In this document: positions 11,067 through 21,133 of the stretch, in pieces
Layout of the letters: each line of letters opens with the position of its first letter
Numbering within the stretch: position 1 is the stretch's first letter
Assembly (NCBI GenBank): GCA_032191485.1
Contig: JAVDOI010000003.1
Location: 21,559,373 to 21,623,372 of the forward strand
Direction: 5' to 3'
Length of the DNA: 64,000 nucleotides
Origin: Leptoclinus maculatus
Taxonomy: Eukaryota; Chordata; Actinopteri; Perciformes; Stichaeidae
Notes under the pieces: generated by a model
Databases searched by the model: none
Told to the model about the DNA's origin: nothing
The model's input: only the letters and a program-made list of their open reading frames with translations
Position numbers and translations under genes: made by a program

Positions 11067-11460
11067 TTCTTCTTCTTCTTCTACTACTTCTTCTTCTTCT
11101 TTCAGTTTATTGGCAGACTACAAACCAACGTGTAAGGTGCATACCGCCACCTAGTGGACCAGAGTATGTAATATCATGACTTTATGACAGTTATCATTTA
11201 AACACAATAATAATGTTATTTATGAATTAAAGAAAATTATTTAAAAAGAACAATTATAATAATCTTCAAATAGAAGTTATATTGTTGATATTAAACCCGT
11301 TCCATTCATAAATTAAATGAAGCCCTTTTAAGCTGAACTTGTTTGTCCCCTATCTCTAACAGTCCTTTGATGCTCCACTCCCTTCCTAAATCTATCACTC
11401 TGCCCTTCAGTCTTTCTCTTTCCACACTGAACTTCCTCCACTCTATCAGCACACGTCTCA
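11067..11460 (-). mobile_element. 3' end of a second I-clade LINE
   Basis: The (TTC)n/CTACTAC tract at 11,067..11,102 is the (GAA)n tail. The UTR contains CCGCCACCTAGTGG, and the C-terminal coding end matches the LINE at 46,867..48,030 (minus-strand VERERLKGRVIDLG region). It is interrupted near 11,455 by other sequence. Confidence 0.65.
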
Positions 11461-11469
11461 CTGATGCAC

Positions 11470-11716
11470 ACCGTCACTCCATCTTGAGGGTTTCAACAGC
11501 ACAGAACTTAACCCCAGATATTAATGAACTGGCAGCTGAAAAAAATGCCAAACATCTAGCTCTGGTGCATATGCATAAAAGAATGCAGCCTATTTCTTTT
11601 TGCACTTTCTCCAATATCCATTCTATCCTGTTTATTAAATGTTGACCCTCTTTGTCCCTCAACGTAGTACCAATTTTTAATTTTGGCCCTCTCTGTGATT
11701 GAGTTTGACACCCCTG
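11470..11716. mobile_element. hAT-like MITE remnant (one terminal repeat seen)
   Basis: GAGTTTGACACCCCTG at 11701..11716 matches the common vertebrate hAT terminal repeat CAGGGGTGTCAAACTC in reverse. It splits the LINE coding sequence. The opposite end is not clear to me. Confidence 0.4.
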
Positions 11717-12070
11717 CTCTAGACCTATAAGTTCCTAGCCTCTGGCAATCACCCTCTAACCATTTCTCTGCATTCCCATCATATCCTATGAAAATAAATC
11801 CCTGTGTTCCTTCAGAAAGCTAACAGTACCCTCACCTGTGCTCCCTCACCCATGCTCAGTACTCCTTTTAATGTGCATTCATGCACCCCTTTTTTGCCAC
11901 ATTCGGTTGATTCTTTTCCCCAAATAATACACTTGACGTCTGCTTTACTGACACTAATGTGCATATCTGTGTTTCCTTTCTTTAAAGCCCTCTTTGCCAA
12001 CTCATCCACCCTCTCATTCCCACTCATCCCTACATACGCTGGAACCCACAGGAATCTAACTGGACCTCCC
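11717..12070 (-). mobile_element. LINE RNase H C-terminal fragment
   Basis: The minus strand reads WVPAYVGMSGNERVDELAKR, the terminal RNase H block of I-clade LINEs (usual pattern AHxGxxGNExAD; His is Tyr here). It lies upstream of the LINE piece at 11,067..11,460 and probably belonged to the same copy before the hAT-like insertion. Confidence 0.65.
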
Positions 12071-12114
12071 TGATTAGTTATTCTTCTGGTTGACTGGAGG
12101 ACTTCATGCAGTAT

Positions 12115-12335
12115 ATTGGGCGACTGTGGTAGAGCAGGTTCGAATAAGAGGATCAGCGGTTCGATTCCCCGGCTCCGCTAGTCCATGTCAATGTGTCCTC
12201 GATGCCTACAGTTTATGAATGTTCTATGAATGTTAGTTAGTCCTGATGGGCAGGTGGCACCTTGCATGCTAGCCCCTGCTACTAAAGCTCAACACAAGTA
12301 CAGTCCATTTATCATTTATCTTGACGGCTTTTGAA
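12115..12335 (+). repeat. tRNA-derived interspersed repeat (SINE/MITE-like)
   Basis: Contains TGGTAGAGCAGG (A-box-like) and a perfect B box GGTTCGATTCC at 12158..12168, then a non-tRNA tail. It does not fold as a full tRNA. Copies are at 33,500..33,720 (B box 33543..33553) and 40,810..41,015 (B box 40854..40864). Confidence 0.55.
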
Positions 12336-12349
12336 TGAAAAGACATTAA

Positions 12350-12735
12350 ACTTGCTATAGAGCTGAAGATGAGTCTGAGCAAATCAACACCTTTTCCTGT
12401 CTAGTTATTTCCACCCATCATAGTAAAACCAGCACTGCCATTATCTCCACTGTGTAAACCCCAAAATTAGTGGATGTTCTTCTGTTGATTCCTCTTCCTT
12501 TAGCTGGTGTTGTCGTAAACTACCGAGGGGCTTATCCTCCGATCAAACACTTCAGATTCTCTTGCAATGTCATTGTCTACCCGACCAAAGTGATCCCTGA
12601 CTCCTCCCACTCTCCCAGACCACCTGCAACGCTCCTTTTGTAGGGTGAGAATCATTGTGTCCCTGTAAATTAGCCCAGTAGTTTGCCATCAGTTGCTTTC
12701 TCCTTAAATCCAGCGGCGTGTCTCCCATTTTTAAC
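12350..12735 (-). mobile_element. I-clade LINE relic with 186-bp internal deletion
   Basis: Same relic as 5100..5672 but missing the segment equivalent to 5272..5457; it jumps from gttgtcg to taaactaccgagg. The deletion form is shared with 19,740, 33,735 and 41,040. Confidence 0.6.
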
Positions 12736-12754
12736 TGCGGGGCAGATTCTGTGG

Positions 12755-12960
12755 GTAACCTACAAAATAAAAGCCCTCAAATTTAAAAGAATTATTGAAA
12801 TTGAATTAATTCCTGCAGTCGAAAAAATTATTCCCATCTTTAGTTACCTTCCATCTTTTCCATATGTAATGGGTGTGGGTTGGACATGGAAAAAGACAAC
12901 TTAATGGATTGTTTTCCAAACATTTATTTACTTCTGCAGAAGACAAAATTCAACCCATTG
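12755..12960 (-). mobile_element. LTR-like segment in spacer
   Basis: Copy of the 5674..5890 LTR-like stretch. The DNA from here to the ZNF-3 stop at 13,773 is the ZNF-3 3' flank, with a minus-strand AATAAA at 13408..13413. Confidence 0.4.
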
Positions 12961-13772
12961 ACTGCATTCTGATCTGTTTCTGCACCTCTGCTCCCTCAGC
13001 AATAAGTAAAATGAGAATGTGTGATTTCATTCTTGTTTTTCTTACATTTAGATACATTCTTTTTATATTACAGTATGTACTAAGCTCAGGATGCACATTA
13101 CTAGACAAGGGATATTAAAATTACCAGGAAAATATCTCACCTAAATCATAACAACACATTTCCTCAAAACAATATATACAAGAGGAAAAACAGGGACACC
13201 TGGTGGGTAAAGTTAAAAGGTGTGTGGGACTGGGTGACTAAACACAGAAAACTGAAATTATAACAGTACACAAAGGAAAGCACATACTTGCAGAAGTCAA
13301 TGCATGAACACATTAATTGCCTTCTGGTATTTTTCTGAAATTCTGGATCTAAACATGCAAAATAACTTTACACAAGAAGATGTTTACATCAGCAAATCAG
13401 CAAAACTTTTATTTTAACGGTTAAAGCTGGGTAACGTTATGATATTAACAGTAAGCAACGTGTCTTAAATGTTACACCCTTCCAATAAAGCACCTTTACG
13501 TGGTTTAGGGCCGTGTGTGTGACCCTGTGACCCTGGGAGCTGTGTTGTCAGACCAAGAATTCACTGACAATCTGCCAGAAAAGAGTTGTGGAAGCTGGCC
13601 CGAAAAATGGGAAACCGGGGCCCCTTTCTGGAGCCAGACCTGGGAGTGGAGCTTGCTGGTGAGGGTCTGGTTTCCGGGACATGAGACATATGGTTCGACC
13701 AGGAACAACTCAAAAAATCTACATTGATCTACTGCTCGGAAGGATATGCGGAGGGGTGATTGGGTAAAAGGG

Positions 13773-16700
13773 CTAAAGGGGATTCTTTCCTGTGTGGATT
13801 CTCATGTGTCTCTTCAGAGCTCCACTTCTCACAAAACATTTCTCACATACTGAGCAGCTGAAAGGTTTCTCTCCTGTGTGGATTCTCATGTGTGTCTTCA
13901 GATCTCCATTTGTAGCGAAACATTTCTCACATACTGAGCAGCTGAAAGGTTTCTCTCCTGTGTGGATTCTCATGTGTATCTTCAGCTGTCCACTTGTAGC
14001 GAAACATTTCTCACATACTGAGCAGCTGAAAGGTTTCTCTCCTGTGTGAGTTTTCATGTGTACCTTTAGAAATGCGTTGCGCTTAAATCTTTTATCACAA
14101 ATTGAGCAGCTGAAACGTTTCTCTCCTGTGTGGATTCTCATGTGTCTCTTCAGAGCTCCACTTCTCACAAAACATTTCTCACATACTGAGCAGCTGTAAG
14201 GTTTCTCTCCTGTGTGGATTCTCATGTGTATCTTCAGATCTCCACTTATAGCGAAACATTTCTCACATACTGAGCAGCTGAAAGGTTTCTCTCCTGTGTG
14301 GATTCTCATGTGTGTCTTCAGATTTCCTCTGGTGCCAAATGTTTTCTCACACTCAGAGCATCTAAATAGTTTCTTACCAGCGCTACATCTTGAATCACTG
14401 ACAAGGACTTCATCAGGTTTCAAAGAGTTTAAACCTGACTGAGGTTCTCTGGTCTCCTTCCAATCATTACTGTCATCAGTGTCAGAAGAGTCTCCAGTCT
14501 TGTCATCAGTATCTGGTTCTGGATATCTATCTGGATCTAAGTTCCTGTCTGGTTCTGGTCCTCCACAGTCCTCTCCATCAGCTTCTGTTTCCATCTGTTC
14601 AGTTTGTCTTTGATGAAGCTGTGAGGACTGAGCCTCCTCTTCATCATCTTCAGTCTTCACAGGAGTGAATGAGAACTTGACATCAGCCTCCTCCAGCCCT
14701 TGAAGCTGCTCTCCCTCCTGACTGGTGCAGAGTTCCTCCGGTTCTTCTTTAATGTGTGGGGGCTCTGGGTCCTCCTGTTCCTCTTTAATGTGTGGGGGCT
14801 CTGGGTCTTCCTGGTCCTCTTTAATGTGTGGGGGCTCTGGGTCCTCCTGGTCCTCTTTAATGTGTGGGGGCTCTGGGTCCTCCTGGTCCTCTTTAATGTG
14901 TGGGGGCTTTGGGTCCTCCTGTTCCTCTTTAATGTGTGGGGGCTCTGGGTCCTCCTGTTCCTCTTTAATGTGTGGGTGTTCTGGGTCCTCCTGGTCCAGA
15001 CTGGAGCTCCACTCCTGCTGCTCAGGGGGAACCTCTTCTTTAACCACCAACAGCTGCTGGACGTCTGCAGGAAAACAGTAAACACACACAGAGACGTTAC
15101 AAAGAAATATTAGTATTGAGCAAATACTCTCCTGTCCATACACTTTTATTTCCTGCCATCATTCCCTCTTACACTCCCTGTGCACAGTTACCAAACAGAC
15201 ATGCCGACACAAATTGTAAAGACAACGCATCAGCAGCAATGAGGTCATCAATAGTTTACATGGTAAAAAAGTTTGGCACTACCCAACATTGTTAAGAAGT
15301 ATTCAAAGAACCTGCATCTTCTATAAAGTCCGGCTGAGATTTGATCATGTGGGCAGTTATAGTTGACTAATGTACGTAAACCTGCCACCGTAGAAACAGT
15401 GGATAGAACCTTCAGAAGCAGCCACAACGTAACCGTGGACGTGCATCATCGGTGCGCTCCGTTTCTGAACCAATAGCTGATCCACCTTGGTAGTCAGACG
15501 TAGAGAACATCCATGTAAAGACGATGAAACTGAAATGTGACAATAACAACAATGACACAATCTGAACTAATAAACTTTGTCTAGAGACTGCTCTCTGGAA
15601 CCTTTAGGTCAAGGTAGAACCACCCCCCCCCCCTCCTACACACAAACAAACAGAAAGTTATTGAATATTTTTACAAATAAAAAAATCTTCTACATTATAC
15701 AAAAGCACATTTTTCTATAATAACTGTTGTAGTATAACCAGGAGGGAGCCATTGGTGTATGAAATCATTTTGGTACAGTTCACTGCACGACAATGAAACT
15801 ATTGAATATTTTTGCAGTGTGTCTTTTCAGCATTGATCTTTGTAGACTCGTCTCATGAGGATGTAGCTCGTTGTCCACGTTACTACGGTCACAGAGGGGC
15901 ATTGTTTCTGTTTTAACAATGTTTCACTAAAGAGTTATTGATACGGAAAACCTGAATCTGCGAATACCTTTCCAACTTTGGAACTGAAGACATTACTATG
16001 TATTATATTATCTGGTTCTAGAGTATCAATGGAACCAGATAATATAATAATGTAATCAACTCTTAACCTTTCTAAACTGAGAGCCCCCGACGGGGGGGAT
16101 ACTGGTACCGACTGGTGCCGACTGGTACCGAAGAAAGCCAAATCATAAAACGATGTCCTCAAACTCCTTTTAGACTCCTGTTTCGCCTTTTGTCATCTGT
16201 TTACAGTCTAATAAAGTTGTGAAAAAAGGAAGGGGGGGGTAAAATGAGCTCGGGGGACCACATTCCAGCGAGGCAGCTTCGGGCGTTTACGCACGGGTCC
16301 GCCGGCTTAGATCGGCATTTTTCGGAAAACTAAAGACTTCCTGAAAATTCCGTTGACGCCAGTCAATTGGCCACATCCAGACACGTGCATAGACGTTTCA
16401 TATGAAGAAATCGACCAATCAGGGGCTCTACACTGGCCCAATACACACAACCACTATGGCGCAATTCTCCCGTAGGTCGGCGGTCCCGAGACGCTTTGGA
16501 GACGGTTCTAGCTCTCCAAAATGATTTCTAACTGCTGTATGTGATAGATTGTGCATGTACAAGGATAAAGGAAGTTAAATATATAGTTATTTAGCTTATA
16601 AAAGTACAATGGAACAGCTGGAGAGGCTGTTTCTCACATGGCGACCTCTCGTGACCTCTCGTGACCTCTCATAACGTTTATGTCTCTAACTCTGGCCTAC

Positions 16701-17848
16701 TTCACTCTATTCACTCCAATTCTTTTGTGGGTGACTACTGCTGTCGTTTTCTATGATTGTGTGTGGTTTATAGGCTTCACTGAGCCTCATTTAATATTTA
16801 GCTTATGCTTTTTCACCATACGAATTTGACATTTTTCAAAGTGGAGCTGTGTTCCATCTTCATCAGCTATTAACCAGTAACATATACACAATATGTACAC
16901 AATTCATATGAGCAAACCCTCCTCAGTGTTATAAATCCATTGAACATTTTCAAATAGACCTTGTAGTTAGAGAGTAAGGCCCCTTTGAGTATGGGTATAG
17001 TATTTTCGAGAATAAGCCAATCTCGTGACCTCTCATAACGTTTATGTCTCTAACTCTGGCCTACTTCACTCTATTCACTCCAATTCTTTTGTGGGTGACT
17101 AATGCTGTCGTTTTCTATGATTGTGTGTGGTTTATAGGCTTCACTGAGCCTCATTTAATATTTAGCTTATGCTTTTTCACCATACGAATTTGACATTTTT
17201 CAAAGTGGAGCTGTGTTCCATCTTCATCAGCTATTAACCAGTAACATATACACAATATGTACACAATTCATATGAGCAAACCCTCCTCAGTGTTATAAAT
17301 CCATTGAACATTTTCAAATAGACCTTGTAGTTAGAGAGTAAGGCCCCTTTGAGTATGGGTATAGTATTTTCGAGAATAAGCCAAAAAAACGTCTAGGGCT
17401 CAATTAAGTGACCATGAACATATGAACCGCTTTAGAATTCAACAAGCTGCAAAATCCACGTGGTGTTATCAAAGAGAACAAACTTGTGCTTTAAGTTTAA
17501 ATGTGTTCTGTCATCTAGAAGCTGAGAGAACAGATCAGAAGAAGAAGAAGAAAAAGATTCATTGCAACAGAGTCTCACTCCAAACTACATAGAAAGTTAT
17601 CAGCCGGAGCATGAACAGTGTTTGAGAACTGAGAGAAGAAATAAAGAGAACTCACGTGCTCTTTGTATCCGGACTTCAGGGTTGAAAACAGCGTCCAGTA
17701 GTTTCTGTTGTCGCTCGTTCTGCTCTTTTAAACGAGAACGTTCCTCCTCGTACTCTGCTATCGTTCTTTCAAACAGACCAAATATCTCTTCAGCAGCCGC
17801 AGTTAGTCGCTGGTTGACTAAACATCTCAGCATTTGGACTTTAGACAT
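13773..17848 (-). CDS. ZNF-3 (class a), C2H2 zinc-finger protein, 7 fingers
   Basis: Exon 1 is 17848..17656 (MSKVQMLRCLVNQRL.., 64 codons plus one base, donor GCAC|GTGAGT). Exon 2 is 15064..13773. The spliced frame is open, 494 codons. Order: coiled-coil exon (1-64), VQQLLVVKEEV, seven acidic 12-mers (plus-strand span 14739..14990), an Asp/Glu/Ser-rich linker, then seven fingers (residues about 300-488) with helix sets TRGN, ISGD, RSGA, RNAF, TSGQ, TNGD and RSGA, ending HTGKNPL. Framework residues are nearly identical between fingers while base-contact positions differ. The intron holds the TTAA insertion and the hairpin. It is the complete counterpart of ZNF-1. Inferred role: nuclear DNA-binding regulator. 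Confidence 0.87.
14739..14990 (-). repeat. 36-bp coding minisatellite of ZNF-3, seven copies
   Basis: Seven in-frame units (EDPEPPHIKEEQ type) in the acidic region. It appears base-identical to the ZNF-1 array, which fits a recent duplication or conversion. Confidence 0.9.
16001..16049. repeat. Intronic hairpin, ZNF-3 copy
   Basis: Copy of the 18-bp-stem palindrome of the ZNF-1 intron, immediately left of the TTAA at 16063..16066. Confidence 0.85.
16067..17403. mobile_element. TTAA-flanked insertion, ZNF-3 copy
   Basis: Same element as 1436..2762, here 1,337 bp, bounded by TTAA at 16063..16066 and 17404..17407. It is 10 bp longer because a tgacctctcg unit is repeated once more near 16,652-16,661. 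The internal 364-bp duplication is also present (16,658..17,385). Confidence 0.6.
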
Positions 17849-18153
17849 CTTCACTAAACTACAGAAACCTTTCCTCCAGAAAAACTCCGTTGAAAACGGT
17901 TTGCTCACTCTGACCTGCTACTAGGTTACGTTCGGGTCCATATACTTCCTGCTAGCATACTAACTTCATTAGCTCCGTAGGACACCAGGAAACAATCCAC
18001 CAGCGACAGAAACTTTTCCTCCAGACAAACTCCATTAAAAACACCGTTTACTCTCATTAAACTCTGACTAGCGCTGTGTTGATAACTTCTGTCCCCGTCG
18101 GTCCGTTTACAGCTAGCATGCTAAGCTAACTTCAATAGCTTTGTAGTCTACCG

Positions 18154-18480
18154 GGAGATGAGTCTTCTTCTTCTGTGGTTTTTTAACGGCAGCTTGCATC
18201 CTTTTTGTTGCATTACTGCCATCTTGAGATGAGTCTTCTGCTGCTGCTGCTGCTGCTTTTCTTCTTCTTCTTCTTCTTCTTCTTCTTTCAGTTTAATGAC
18301 GGCCTACAAACCAACGTTTAAGGTACATGCCGCCACCTAGTGGACGGGAGTGTGTAACATCATGACTTTATGACAGTTATAATTTAAACACAATAATAAC
18401 GTTATTTATAAATTAAATAAAATCGAAAATAATAAAAACTTCATACAAAAGTTATATTCTGGGTATTAAACCCGTTCCAT
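18154..18480 (-). mobile_element. LINE 3' ends upstream of ZNF-3
   Basis: Copy of the 3514..3850 arrangement, with a shorter CTG/TTC tract. The following 18,492..19,735 repeats the GATA-tailed LINE relic and the featureless spacer of unit 1. Confidence 0.6.
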
Positions 18481-19739
18481 TCAAAACATCAAATAGATAG
18501 ATAGATACTTTATTAATCAAGGGGAAATGTGTTCGCTACAGCAGCATTATGATACAGGTAAGCAATCAAAGTAACAGAGTAAAAAATAATGAATATTGAG
18601 TATACAAATGTACAATATATACAATAAAATAGAATAATATTAAATTAACTAACTAAACAATAGTGCAAAGATTTAACCAAACAACAGTGTAACGGTGTTA
18701 TAGTCGTGTGATTGATTTTGCCAGAGGTGATTTATTATAAAGTCTTATTGCAAGATAGTTGATAGTAGATAGTTGTTTCATCTGCTAACTGGCTAATGAT
18801 TAGCGGTTTCTAAATACGGTTGTTAGCTGTGTAAATGATAGACTGTATATTGTTAGCAGAAGAAAATATAAATGAATCGTGCAAATACGTCTCTCTACCA
18901 TTCTGCTCTCAAAGCATATTTAAACGTTTAAAAGTATTACAATCAATAATCTCTCTCTGGGAAAAAACGGTTCGCTCCAAGCATTGAATCTGTAGCACCA
19001 GAATCTAATGTAGCTGTAGTATGAATGCCATTAATTTCACAGGCTGGGTTTCAAGGCTTGAGCGGTCCTTCTGCGCTGAAAAGACATGTTTTTGAGCCCA
19101 CACTCGGAAAAAAGAATCACTATGGAAATCAAGTAATCTACTTTTTTTAACTGCCTGGATTAAGCCACAAAATGGCGCTATCAGTCTTTAAAAAAAGATC
19201 ATTCTCCTTCAGCATCTACCAAAATATGTTTTATTGGTCAAACACTCTCTGGCTAGATTTCTAAAATTCTTCTAAAAATTGGTTTGATCTATGTAAAGAA
19301 AAACATCACTTAAAGCCTTTCTGTTCAGATAACTCTGTCAAGTGTCATCACAGATCTCACAAAACTTCCCACACTCCTCAGTTCTTGGGGCGTCAAAAAG
19401 AGGGTTTACCTGGTTTGTTACAAAGAGTTGTTACAAGTGGGGCAAGCCGAGACGAACAGGACCACATCCAGTGGTGTCCGTAAACTGTAAGTCACCTTAA
19501 GTGACATAAGTAGGGATAATATTTGATAGTAAAATGTGTTTGTAACGTAGTAGTTTGGTTGTCTGTTAACTTAACGTATAGTATTTGGTTCCTAGAGTAT
19601 AGCTAGGAAAGACAACAACAAACTCATGCATCCAGTCACAAGGTGCTACTAAGAGGTTCCCTACTGTACACAAAGCACATGGACCAGAAGACCAGTGGGA
19701 GGTTTTAGCATTTCACACACACAACTCACCAAACATTAA

Positions 19740-20060
19740 ACTTGCTATAGGGCTGAAGATGAGTCTGAGCAAATCAACACCTTTTCCTGTCTAGTTATTT
19801 CCACCCATCATAGTAAAACCAGCACTGCCATTATCTCCACTGTGTAAACCCCAAAATTAGTGGATGTTCTTCTGTTGATTCCTCTTCCTTTAGCTGGTGT
19901 TGTCGTAAACTACCGAGGGGCTTATCCTCCGATCAAACACTTCAGATTCTCTTGCAATGTCATTGTCTACCCGACCAAAGTGATCCCTCTGACTCCTCCC
20001 ACTCTCCCAGACCACCTGCAACGCTCCTTTTGTAAATTAGCCCAGTAGTTTGCCATCAGT
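19740..20060 (-). mobile_element. I-clade LINE relic, deletion form
   Basis: RNase H/connector relic lacking the 186-bp segment, plus a further small loss around cctttt|gtaaattagccc near 20,030. An LTR-like copy follows at about 20,110..20,330, then the ZNF-4 3' flank. Confidence 0.55.
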
Positions 20061-21133
20061 TGCTTTCTCCTTAAATCCAGCGGCGTGTCTCCCATTTTTA
20101 ACTGCGGGGCAGATTCTGTGGGTAACCTACAAAATAAAAGCCCTCAAATTTAAAAGAATTATTGAAATTGAATTAATTCCTGCAGTCGAAAAAATTATTC
20201 CCATCTTTAGTTACCTTCCATCTTTTCCATATGTAATGGGTGTGGGTTGGACATGGAAAAAGACAACTCAATGGATTGTTTTCCAAACATTTATTTACTT
20301 CTGCAGAAGACAAAATTCAACCCATTGACTGCATTCTGATCTGTTTCTGCACCTCAGCAATAAGTAAAATGAGAATGTGTGATTTAATTCTTGTTGTTTT
20401 ACATTTAGATACATTCTTTTGATATTACAGTATGTACTAAGCTCAGGATGAACATTACTAGCTAAACAAGGGATATTTAAATTACCGGGAAAATATCTCA
20501 CCTAAATCATAACAACACATTTCCTCAAAACCATTCAAAACAATATATACAAGAGGAAAAACAGGGACACCTGGTGGGTAAAGTTAAAAGGTGTGTGGGA
20601 CTGGGTGACTAAACACAGAAAACTGAAATTATAACAGTACACAAAGGAAAACACATACTTGCAGAAGTCAATGCATGAACACATTAATTGCCTTCTGGTA
20701 TTTTTCTGAAATTCTGGATCTAAACATGCAAAATAACTTTACACAAGATGTTTACATCAGCAAATCAGCAAAACTTTTATTTTAATGGTTAAAGCTGGGT
20801 AACGTCATGATATCAACAGTAAGCAACATGTCTTAAATGTTACACCCTTCCAATAAAGCACCTTTACATGGTTTAGGGCCGTGTGTGTGACCCTGTGACC
20901 CTGGGAGCTGTGTTCTCAGACCAAGAATTCACTGACAATCTGCCAGAAAAGAGTTGTGGAAGCTGGCCCGAAAAATGGGAAACTCGGGGCCCCTTTCTGG
21001 AGCCAGACCTGGGAGTGGAGCTTGCTGGTGAGGGTCTGGTTTCCGGGACACGAGACATATGGTTCGACCAGGAACAACCCAAAAAATCTGCATTGATCTA
21101 CTGCTCAGAAGAATATGCGGAGGGGTGATTGGG

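Noticed and set aside
12121..12185. Possible tRNA gene (A-box-like and perfect B box)
   Set aside because: No acceptor or anticodon stem can be drawn and it is repeated with each unit inside a longer repeat; a tRNA-derived element instead.
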